A stretch of DNA of 39,731 bases from Planctomycetota bacterium (GTDB lineage: Bacteria; Planctomycetota; Planctomycetia; Planctomycetales; Planctomycetaceae): positions 1-39,731 of the forward strand of contig QWPB01000146.1 of the NCBI GenBank assembly GCA_003671275.1, in the 5' to 3' direction. The first letter of the stretch is position 1. Every line of letters begins with the position of its first letter. The notes below the pieces were generated by a model. That model ran no database searches. It saw only the letters and a list, made by a program, of their open reading frames with translations, and was not told where the DNA came from. Positions 33,023 to 39,731 of this stretch are shown piece after piece. The position numbers and the translations under genes are program-made.

Positions 33023-33646
33023 CTAACCGCTACTGTGATCTCGCAATACCTCTTTCAGCTTCCGCAAGGCCCGGGTGTGACGCATCCCAGCTGCCGCCGG
33101 AGTTAGGCCGAGAAAATCGGCAGCCTCCTGATTTCCCAGTTGCTGGGTATGTCGCAAGTGGATGATCTCTCGATCATCTTCATCCAGCTGATCCAGGGCT
33201 TGCAGAAACCGCCCTTCCATCTCGCGGCGGATCGTGGCTGCGGCGGGCGTGAGATCGTCATCCTGAATCTGAGCCGCCAGATCGAGCGAGGACTGATCGC
33301 CGAACCGAGGTGCTGTCATCGACTGTTCGCGGTCCACGTCCCGTCGCTGGGCGTGATGCCGCCGATGCAGGTCAATGATCCGGTCCTGGGCCAGCTGGCG
33401 CAACCACAAATGAAACGGAATATCCGGCTGGGAAAGGTATTGGGCCAGACGGGCATGGGCCTCCAGGAATACATCCTGAACCACATCACTGGCGTCCACC
33501 CGCCGCGCCATGCGGCGATCCATCCGCAGTTCAATCATTCGCCGCAACCCGGCGCGATGCCGATCCAGCAGCTGATTGACCGCCTCGGCCCTCCCCGTGG
33601 TGACCTGCTGCAGCAGTTCGTTGGTTTGAAACGGTTCGGGCCACAT
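33023..33646 (-). CDS. ECF-type RNA polymerase sigma factor
   Basis: A 207-residue sigma factor. Region 2 is RRVDASDVVQDVFLEAHARL with IPFHLWLRQLAQDRIIDLHR (about 50-95). Region 4 is LDEDDREIIHLRHTQQLGNQ, then EAADFLGLTPAAAGMRHTRA (about 155-200), the promoter-reading HTH. The 55-residue acidic linker and the DASDVVQ wording are typical of the large planctomycete ECF groups. No anti-sigma gene is adjacent; the next minus-strand neighbour upstream is a lipoprotein-like gene 126 bases away. Start at ATG 33646. Confidence 0.9.
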   Translation of the reverse strand: MWPEPFQTNELLQQVTTGRAEAVNQLLDRHRAGLRRMIELRMDRRMARRVDASDVVQDVFLEAHARLAQYLSQPDIPFHLWLRQLAQDRIIDLHRRHHAQRRDVDREQSMTAPRFGDQSSLDLAAQIQDDDLTPAAATIRREMEGRFLQALDQLDEDDREIIHLRHTQQLGNQEAADFLGLTPAAAGMRHTRALRKLKEVLRDHSSG

Positions 33647-33772
33647 CAGGGACGACTCCGGAGGCTGCGAACGACCGCGTCCGGATTCTACATCACCCGC
33701 CGCATTTCCCGTATCTCAATTGCAACAGGTGACGCCGGTTGAGACCACACCACGAATGGGTCGTATGCCGGC

Positions 33773-34393
33773 TCAGGGAACGGGACTGAGCGGGACTTCA
33801 TCGGTCGGTGCGACAAGATCCGAGGGTAACTCCTCCAAGCCCAGGGGAGCCGCATCCACCGGCTCGCCCATCGGGGTCGCAGCTTCGACATCCGTCGGGT
33901 TCAGTTGACGTGGAGCTGGGGCCAGAGCATCGACTCCGGCCGTTTGCTCAACACCTTCGCTCCCCCATCCTGTAGCAGGGGCGTCAAGCGAGGCTCCTGC
34001 CGCGTTCGACTCCTTCAGGGGAGCCCCTTCGATCGGTTGCTGAAGGTCCTTTGAATCGTTTTCGTCTGGATATTCCGGAACTTGTCTGGTTCCTGGGTTG
34101 TAGAGTGGTGCGGAGCCGCCCGAGGCCCCGTCTGTTCCACTACCATCGGGAATGGGAGTCAGCTGATTCGTTCCCGGGGCGAAGGTGGGCGTGGCTCCAT
34201 TCCCCGGTAAATACTCGGAGCCCGGCGGCAAGGTCTGGATTCCACCGGCAGGGTAGCCGTACGGTGTACCGTAAGCCGGACCGGGAACTCCGTAGTTCCT
34301 GTACCCGCCGTAATTCCAAGGTGAGTAGTAACACCCTGAACAAACAAACAGACATGCCGCCGCAGTCCACACTGACGATCGAAGGCGAGGCAT
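33773..34393 (-). CDS. proline/glycine-rich lipoprotein-like secreted protein
   Basis: A 206-residue exported protein. The N-terminus MPRLRSSVWTAAACLFVCSG is a signal peptide ending CSGC, a possible but non-canonical lipobox. The mature part is low-complexity: Tyr/Gly/Pro repeats (CYYSPWNYGGYRNYGVPGPA, YGTPYGYPAGG), then Asn/Gly/Thr/Pro and finally an acidic, Pro-rich tail. No enzyme motif. ATG 34393 has an AGGA site seven bases upstream; the open frame beyond it crosses the leader hairpin and is not used. A surface or periplasmic spacer-like protein is inferred. Confidence 0.7.
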   Translation of the reverse strand: MPRLRSSVWTAAACLFVCSGCYYSPWNYGGYRNYGVPGPAYGTPYGYPAGGIQTLPPGSEYLPGNGATPTFAPGTNQLTPIPDGSGTDGASGGSAPLYNPGTRQVPEYPDENDSKDLQQPIEGAPLKESNAAGASLDAPATGWGSEGVEQTAGVDALAPAPRQLNPTDVEAATPMGEPVDAAPLGLEELPSDLVAPTDEVPLSPVP

Positions 34394-34533
34394 CTGGAAT
34401 CCTTTCCACGAGGCGACAAGCGGCGGCGGGGGACTGTTCGCGTTCAGCAATTCACATCCGAGTACGGCAGAATCCGCCGCACCCCCAACCGGCTGGGGAT
34501 TCTTGGAAAGCTGGTCAATGGTGTCTAGGGCGG

Positions 34534-34594
34534 TTGCGGCAACTTTTGCCGCTCCCGAAGCGGAATTGTAGCCCTTACCAAAAAATCGGGTGAA
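34534..34594 (-). promoter_or_regulatory. promoter and leader hairpin of the lipoprotein-like gene
   Basis: On the minus strand TTCACC (34594-34589), an 18-base spacer and TACAAT (34570-34565) form a promoter-like pair. The predicted leader of about 165 bases contains a perfect 7-bp hairpin, GCGGCAA/TTGCCGC (34534-34552, three-base loop). The rest of 34394-34912 shows no gene; it should also contain the yajC promoter, which I could not identify. Confidence 0.35.
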
Positions 34595-34912
34595 ACCCTC
34601 CTCCCGGGCGGGCTTCCGGGCGTTTGGAGGGGATGCCCCAGAGTTCTCCGCGCGGCCCGGTGCCCCTCTTCGGCCAGCGATCCAACTCGTTACGAAGCCT
34701 TGGGTTGACCATCGATCGCTGCCCCCTCGCATTTACCGTTGTGGATTCCTTTACAGGAAACCACAGACAGCCGATGCGTTGGGGCGGCCACCTTGCTGGA
34801 TAGGACTGCCGTCCCTAAAATCTCCGCCTTTCGCGACTTGGCTCACCGGAGCGTCTCCCCGACGGTCCCGGTGTCGTGTCGCTTTTTCGTCCCAGCGAGA
34901 AGGTGCCAGCGG

Positions 34913-35287
34913 ATGGACCACTGGATTTCGACGTTCCTGTTGGCTGCAGAGGAGGTTCCGGCCGCGCCCGGTCAGCCCGCAGCGCAACCCGGCGCAGCCC
35001 CCTCCAGCCCATTCGGCGGGCTGACGATGATCCTGCTGCCGGTCATGGCGATCATCCTGTTCATGCAGATGGGGAATAACCCCCGTAAGCAGCAGGAGCG
35101 GCAGCTGGAAGCTCTCAAGAACCTGAAAAAGAATGACCCTGTCGTCACGATCGGGGGCATGCGGGGACAGTTCGTCTCTCTGTCTGAAGACGGCAGTGAA
35201 GTGACTGTTCAGCTGGCGGACAACATTCGCATTCGATTCGATGCGTCTGCCATCCGGATTCCCCAAACCCCTCCCGCCAAGGCCTGA
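34913..35287 (+). CDS. yajC: preprotein translocase subunit YajC
   Basis: A 124-residue single-pass inner-membrane protein that joins SecDF in the Sec translocase. A short N-terminal segment rich in Ala/Pro/Gln precedes the membrane helix GLTMILLPVMAIILFMQM (about 36-53). The family motif follows: NNPRKQQERQLEALKNLKKN (usual form RPQxKxxxE), DPVVTIGGMRGQFVSL and a C-terminal DNIRIRFDASAI. ATG 34913 has AAGG upstream. It lies 98 bases before the secDF gene in the same direction, the standard yajC-secD-secF order. Confidence 0.93.
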   Translation: MDHWISTFLLAAEEVPAAPGQPAAQPGAAPSSPFGGLTMILLPVMAIILFMQMGNNPRKQQERQLEALKNLKKNDPVVTIGGMRGQFVSLSEDGSEVTVQLADNIRIRFDASAIRIPQTPPAKA

Positions 35288-35385
35288 CAACAGCTTGGTG
35301 GCAGTGTTTGCCGACCGATTCTCATCGTTCAATACAGATTGCCCCGCGAGCTTAGAGCCTTCCACCGAAGGCGGAGTCGACTCCC

Positions 35386-38300
35386 ATGAATCTCTGGCTG
35401 TCTCCCATGCTGGCCCAGGTCGCTGCAAAGGCCACGGAAACCGTGGTGGAAGCGTCGACAGAAACCGCACCCACCTCCTCTTCCGGCCCGTGGCTGCTGC
35501 TGCTGGTCATGGCCGCGGTCCTCATCCTGCCCTTCATGGTCGGGAATTGGCTCGCCACAGCCCTGAAAGTTCGGGACATGGCGGGCCGGTTCGGCATGGT
35601 TCTACTGGCTCTGACGATCGCCATTGCGCCATTCGCCGCTCATCTGATTTCGGCTCCCGCCGACCAGAAGAGCCTGATCCACGCATTCAGCTACGGTATC
35701 GATCTGGCCGGGGGGTTTAACCTCGTCTATCAAATCGACAAAGAAGCCGCCAAAGCCGGCAACAAGAGCCTGGATGCCGCCACGATGCGTGAAAACGTCG
35801 GCGCTGTCACCAAGCGTGTGAACCCAGCCGGCACAGAGGAAGTCTCCGTTCGCCAGGTCGGCAGTGACCGCATCGAAGTGATCGTTCCCGGAGCGGATGC
35901 GGCGAAGATGCTTCGCATCAAGAACCAGATCACCAACCTCGGTCAGCTGGAGTTCAGCCTGCTCGCCAATCGTCGCGAGTTCTCTTCCATCATCTCGCTG
36001 GCCGAGAGCAAAGGCCCCACAGCCAACGAGATCATTCAGAATGGCGTGCTGGTCGCCAAGTGGCGGCCTCTCGCCAAAGACTCCACTGGCAAGTACAAGG
36101 AAGTCAGCACCGGCGGTGACGTGATCACCCGTGAAGTCACCCGCGGTGGCGAATCCCAGCTGGAATTCCTCGTAATCTGTGCCAAGCCCGGAGATGAAGT
36201 GACCGGCGAAGAGCTGGTCCGAGCCACCGAGCAAACCGATCAGAATGGGGGCCTTGCCGTTGGCTTCCAATTCAACAGTACCGGAAGCCGACGCTTCAGC
36301 AAGCTGACGGGGGCTCACCTGCCCCAACCGGGAAACGAATCCGTAAAAACCCAGCTGGCGATTTTGCTGAATGACAAGATTCATTCCGCCCCGACGATCA
36401 ATGACCGCATCAGTGGTTCGGGGCAGATCTCGGGCCAATTCACCCGGCCAGAAATTGAAGAACTGATCGCCGTGCTGAATGCCGGAGCCCTGAAGCTTCC
36501 GTTGATCAAGGAACCCGTGAACGAGTTCGCCATCTCGCCGCTCCTCGGCGTGGAGATTCGAAACACGGGCCTGCTCGCGACGGTCTTCTCGATGGTCGCA
36601 GTCTTTCTGATCACCGCCATCTACTACCGCAAGGCGGGCCTGATTGCCGACCTGTGCCTGGCGCTGAATCTGTTCCTGCTGTTGTCGTCACTGGCGCTCA
36701 TCGATGCCACCCTGACCCTGCCAGGGATCGCGGGGATCGTGCTGTCCGTGGCGATGGCCGTCGATGCCAACGTCCTGATTTTCGAACGCATCCGGGAAGA
36801 ACTCGCCAAGGGTTCGAGCATGCGGATGGCGATCAAGAATGGCTTCGACAAGGCCCTCGGGACCATTATCGACTCGAACTTGACCACGCTGATTTCCGCA
36901 GTAGTGCTGTACTACGTGGGAACCGACCAGGTCAAGGGTTTTGCCGTCACGTTGTTCCTCGGAATCGTGATCTCCATGTTCACGGCGGTGACCGTCGCCC
37001 GCCTGATATTCGAACTTCTCGAGCGTCTGGGGAAATTGAAATCCCTCACGATGTACAACATCGTCAAGCAGACTAATGTCGACTTTGTCGGCAAGACCCG
37101 GGCGTTTATTACCGCCTCGATCGTGGTCATCGGCCTGGGACTCGTCGCGACTGCGGTCCGTGGACGCGACAACCTGGACATCGACTTCCGCGGCGGGGCC
37201 ATGGTGACCTTGCGATTCGATGGCACACAGAAGACCGATATCGAAACCGTACGAGCCCCGCTCGTGAAGGCATTCAACGACGGTATTTCGATTGAACGCC
37301 TGCTGGTTAACGATGAACAGGGGCAGGAGATCGAGCTGTTCCGAATGCGAACGGTCACGGACCGTGAAGAAGCCCAGTCCTCGGTGTCCGGCGAAAGCGT
37401 GGAAGAGCAACTGCGATCCACGATGCGGGAAGCCTTCAGCGACACCCCGTTGAAGCTGTTGCAGCAAACCATTCAGATCAGCGAATCGACCGTCATTGCC
37501 ACGGTCGCGACGGAGAATCTGTCCGAAAGCCAGGTTCTTCGCGAGAAGAAGTTCGAAGGCGGACGACAGTTCACCGTCACGCTGGGACAGAGCCTGACTC
37601 CGGCGGCGCTGAGCGAAAGCGTGAAGTCGGGACTGCTGGCCGTTGGCTCCGGTCAGAAATACACCGACAGTGATGAACTGGTCGATGTGCGTCACACCGA
37701 TCCCTCGATTGCCGCAACCGTCAAGGGCACGAGCCACCTGGTACGGATTGCCAATGGCGTAGAACCAGCCGATGCCGAGAAGGTTGCCGAGCGGCTGGTC
37801 AGCAAGCTGAATGGACAACCGCTGTTCGAAGAATTGACAACATTCTCCGCATCAGTCGCCGGGGACACCCAGATCCGGGCCGTTCTGGCCATCTTGATCT
37901 CGATGGTGGCGATCACCGCGTATCTCTGGTTCCGGTTCAGCGGCATGACCTTCGGAATCGCAGCCAGCATCGCGCTGTTCCACGACATCGCTTTCACGCT
38001 CGGAATGGTAACCGTCGGTGCCTGGTTAAGTCGGAATGCGGTGGGGCAGGGACTGTACCTGATCGACTTTAAGATCAACCTGACCATGATCGCAGCCTTC
38101 CTGACGATCATCGGGTACTCACTGAACGACACCATCGTCGTGTTTGACCGCATCCGGGAAGTCCGCGGCAAGAACCCCAAGATCACCTGGGAAATGGTGA
38201 ACATCAGCCTCAATCAGACTTTGTCGCGAACATTGCTGACATCCGCCACGACGATCATCACCTCGATCATCCTCTACTTCTTCGGCGGCGAGGGGCTGCG

Positions 38301-38454
38301 GGGATTCGCATACTGTCTGACGATCGGCATTCTGATCGGAACCTACAGCTCGCTCTACATTGCCAGCCCGGCTCTGGTCTGGATCATGAGTCGGAAGCAG
38401 CCGGAGGCCCCGAAAGCCGCTCTGCCCGCTTCCCCGGTCCCCGCCAAGGTCTGA
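35386..38454 (+). CDS. secDF: fused protein translocase subunit SecDF
   Basis: A 1022-residue fusion of SecD and SecF, which uses the proton gradient to help pull exported proteins through SecYEG. The SecD half starts with an extra N-terminal helix pair, then YGIDLAGGFNLVYQ (about 104-117), a large periplasmic P1 domain, and helices with LPGIAGIVLSVAMAVDANVL (the conserved Asp) and IFERIREEL. The SecF half begins near residue 598 with NLDIDFRGGAMV and ends with TIIGYSLNDTIVVFDRIREV and the last membrane helices. Both conserved DANVLIFERI- and NDTIVVFDRI-type motifs are intact. The fused form occurs in several phyla. Start at ATG 35386. Confidence 0.96.
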   Translation: MNLWLSPMLAQVAAKATETVVEASTETAPTSSSGPWLLLLVMAAVLILPFMVGNWLATALKVRDMAGRFGMVLLALTIAIAPFAAHLISAPADQKSLIHAFSYGIDLAGGFNLVYQIDKEAAKAGNKSLDAATMRENVGAVTKRVNPAGTEEVSVRQVGSDRIEVIVPGADAAKMLRIKNQITNLGQLEFSLLANRREFSSIISLAESKGPTANEIIQNGVLVAKWRPLAKDSTGKYKEVSTGGDVITREVTRGGESQLEFLVICAKPGDEVTGEELVRATEQTDQNGGLAVGFQFNSTGSRRFSKLTGAHLPQPGNESVKTQLAILLNDKIHSAPTINDRISGSGQISGQFTRPEIEELIAVLNAGALKLPLIKEPVNEFAISPLLGVEIRNTGLLATVFSMVAVFLITAIYYRKAGLIADLCLALNLFLLLSSLALIDATLTLPGIAGIVLSVAMAVDANVLIFERIREELAKGSSMRMAIKNGFDKALGTIIDSNLTTLISAVVLYYVGTDQVKGFAVTLFLGIVISMFTAVTVARLIFELLERLGKLKSLTMYNIVKQTNVDFVGKTRAFITASIVVIGLGLVATAVRGRDNLDIDFRGGAMVTLRFDGTQKTDIETVRAPLVKAFNDGISIERLLVNDEQGQEIELFRMRTVTDREEAQSSVSGESVEEQLRSTMREAFSDTPLKLLQQTIQISESTVIATVATENLSESQVLREKKFEGGRQFTVTLGQSLTPAALSESVKSGLLAVGSGQKYTDSDELVDVRHTDPSIAATVKGTSHLVRIANGVEPADAEKVAERLVSKLNGQPLFEELTTFSASVAGDTQIRAVLAILISMVAITAYLWFRFSGMTFGIAASIALFHDIAFTLGMVTVGAWLSRNAVGQGLYLIDFKINLTMIAAFLTIIGYSLNDTIVVFDRIREVRGKNPKITWEMVNISLNQTLSRTLLTSATTIITSIILYFFGGEGLRGFAYCLTIGILIGTYSSLYIASPALVWIMSRKQPEAPKAALPASPVPAKV

Positions 38455-38481
38455 TACCTCGTGGACGGCCAGTGACACATG

Positions 38482-38515
38482 AAAAAAGCCCAAGGAAAAG
38501 TTCCTTGGGCTTTTT
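38482..38515. terminator. bidirectional rho-independent terminator
   Basis: GCCCAAGGAA (38488-38497), loop AAG, TTCCTTGGGC (38501-38510), preceded by six A (38482-38487) and followed by five T (38511-38515). The A-run gives a T-run on the other strand, so it can end both secDF (plus) and the citrate synthase gene (minus), which converge here. Confidence 0.92.
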
Positions 38516-38549
38516 CGTTTCCGGTGCCGCCGTAACCTCAGCTGATGTT

Positions 38550-39668
38550 TCAGCGATCCCACAATCGCACGAAGGTCCGCTCTTCCACACCCCGATACCG
38601 GGCTCGCGGGCGAATTACCTGATCGGTATCGGCCTGTTCCATGACGTGCGCAGCCCACCCTGCCACACGTGCCGCCGCAAAAATAGTCAGATAGAGATCG
38701 CGAGGCAGCCCCAGGTAACGCAGCAGTCTCGATAACGACCAGTCGAGATTGGCGGGCTGGCGACATTCTTCCCAAACGGCGCGCTCGATGGCATCGGCGA
38801 TCTCTTCCATCGCTTCACAGCCGCAGGCCGTGGCGAGTTCCGCACAATGGGTCTCCAAAATTGCTGCGCGGGGGTCGCAGTCCTTGTAAACCGGATGGCC
38901 AAACCCTGGCAGCGATCGGCCCTCCTTAACCATCTCTCGAACCACATCGAGCGCCTGATCTGGGGACGACACTTGTTCCAGCAGATCCAGCACTCGGTCA
39001 TCGCCCCCGCCGTGTCGCGATCCGGCCAGCACTCCCAGTGCGGCAGTGACGGCGGCGTACAGATCACCTCCCGTGGACCCCACCATTCGGGCGGCATACG
39101 TCGAGGGATTGAATTCGTGCTCCGCACAGACAATCAGGGCCGCATCCAGGGCCTTTTCAAACAGAACCGGCGGTTCCTGGCCCTTGATGAGGTAGTACAG
39201 GTTTCCCGCATAGCCCAAGTGCGTTACCAGTTCGGGAGCGGTGTGGCTGTGCCGATTGTGGAACCAGGCCGAGATCAGCAGCGGCACCCGGGCCAGCAGA
39301 CGAACCGCCTGTCCAACCCCACCCTGCAATGGACCATCGTTGGTGTGAGGATCAAAGTGTGCCAGCAGACTAACCCCGGTCCGCAGCGCCTCCAGCGGGG
39401 TCACATGCAGCGGCAACTGCTCCAGCACCGACAGCACCGGCTCGGGAAGTTCAGACTCCTCCACCAGAATGCTGCGAAAATCGGCCAGCTCTTCCTCCGT
39501 GGGCAGTTCTTCGTGCAACAGCAGGTAGCAGACTTCCAGGAAGTGAGCTTCCTCAGCGAGATCGTGAATGCAGTAACCGCGATAGATCAACCCGGAATCG
39601 AGCGACGAAATATTGGTCTCGCCCGCAATCACACCACGCAAACCGGGGTGATAAAGCTCTAGCGCCAT
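38550..39668 (-). CDS. citrate synthase family protein
   Basis: A 372-residue dimer-type citrate synthase, condensing acetyl-CoA and oxaloacetate (or a related acyl-CoA/keto-acid pair such as 2-methylcitrate). The N-terminal signature is YHPGLRGVIAGETNISSLDS, GLIYRGYCIHDLAE. The catalytic residues are present: His219 in AGSRHGGGDD, His258 in GFGHPVYKD and Asp309 in ANLDWS. The GFGHRVY motif usual for citrate synthases has Pro instead of Arg here. I start at ATG 39668, with AAGGA seven bases upstream; the frame remains open to a GTG at 39719, near the window end. Substrate choice cannot be settled from sequence, so no symbol is given. Confidence 0.9.
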   Translation of the reverse strand: MALELYHPGLRGVIAGETNISSLDSGLIYRGYCIHDLAEEAHFLEVCYLLLHEELPTEEELADFRSILVEESELPEPVLSVLEQLPLHVTPLEALRTGVSLLAHFDPHTNDGPLQGGVGQAVRLLARVPLLISAWFHNRHSHTAPELVTHLGYAGNLYYLIKGQEPPVLFEKALDAALIVCAEHEFNPSTYAARMVGSTGGDLYAAVTAALGVLAGSRHGGGDDRVLDLLEQVSSPDQALDVVREMVKEGRSLPGFGHPVYKDCDPRAAILETHCAELATACGCEAMEEIADAIERAVWEECRQPANLDWSLSRLLRYLGLPRDLYLTIFAAARVAGWAAHVMEQADTDQVIRPRARYRGVEERTFVRLWDR

Positions 39669-39731
39669 GGACACATCCTTGAAGAGGACCGGCTTCCTTG
39701 CCTTGGCACAGGCCGTCACGTCTTTCCTGCC

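Noticed and set aside
36688-37818. 376-codon minus-strand frame opposite secDF
   Set aside because: Shadow of the SecDF gene; His/Gln/Arg-rich with no motif.

Overview
This 39.7 kb, GC-rich window looks like chromosomal DNA from a member of the Planctomycetota (probably Planctomycetales; no genus can be named). The signs are: a large secreted DUF1549/DUF1553 protein with bacterial Ig-like domains and C-x4-CH / CxxCH motifs; an ECF sigma factor followed by a membrane-anchored anti-sigma-like/VWA protein; a second ECF sigma factor; two MoxR ATPases; a fused SecD-SecF with YajC; a DUF3050 protein; and many short palindromic intergenic repeats of kinds I associate with planctomycete genomes. I found no rRNA, tRNA, CRISPR array, prophage or complete insertion sequence.

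Layout. 1-4.5 kb: a small membrane protein, a repeat-rich stretch, a secreted thioredoxin/trypsin-like protease fusion and a small acidic protein ended by an intrinsic terminator. 4.6-9.3 kb: an M20 amidohydrolase (minus strand), a DsbD-type disulfide reductase and a secreted beta-lactamase-fold hydrolase. 9.4-10.8 kb: an accessory patch with a DUF1778/GNAT toxin-antitoxin pair behind a good promoter, a tiny zinc-ribbon membrane protein and a 115-bp MITE flanked by TA. 11-15.5 kb: ECF sigma factor plus a 1222-residue VWA protein, bordered and invaded by palindromic repeats. 15.5-16.8 kb: a four-helix-bundle (S23-like) gene inside 28-bp imperfect inverted repeats, inserted between a truncated small gene and a COG3541-type nucleotidyltransferase. 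16.9-18.7 kb: three secreted proteins, two of them tandem paralogues. 18.7-20.7 kb: a phytase-like esterase and a TadE-like protein (both minus), with an orphan plus-strand terminator between them. 20.8-23.4 kb: MoxR overlapping MurD. 23.6-26.1 kb: the DUF1549/DUF1553 protein. 26.3-28.8 kb: a membrane pyrophosphatase (minus). 29-30.8 kb: DUF3050 protein and HisF. 30.8-31.6 kb: a frameshifted two-gene module resembling a toxin-antitoxin pair. 32-34.4 kb: second MoxR, ECF sigma factor, proline/glycine-rich lipoprotein-like protein. 34.9-39.7 kb: YajC, SecDF and, convergent across a bidirectional terminator, citrate synthase.

How it works together. Housekeeping functions (cell wall, Sec export, histidine synthesis, TCA entry, proton pumping, periplasmic redox) alternate with accessory patches. 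The most informative signals are structural. Palindromic repeats sit between genes and in places have been absorbed in frame into proteins. A four-helix-bundle gene behaves like a mobile cassette. A TA-like module has lost frame in both genes. A non-autonomous element has inserted exactly at a stop codon without changing it. Family names come from recalled motifs; no database search was run.
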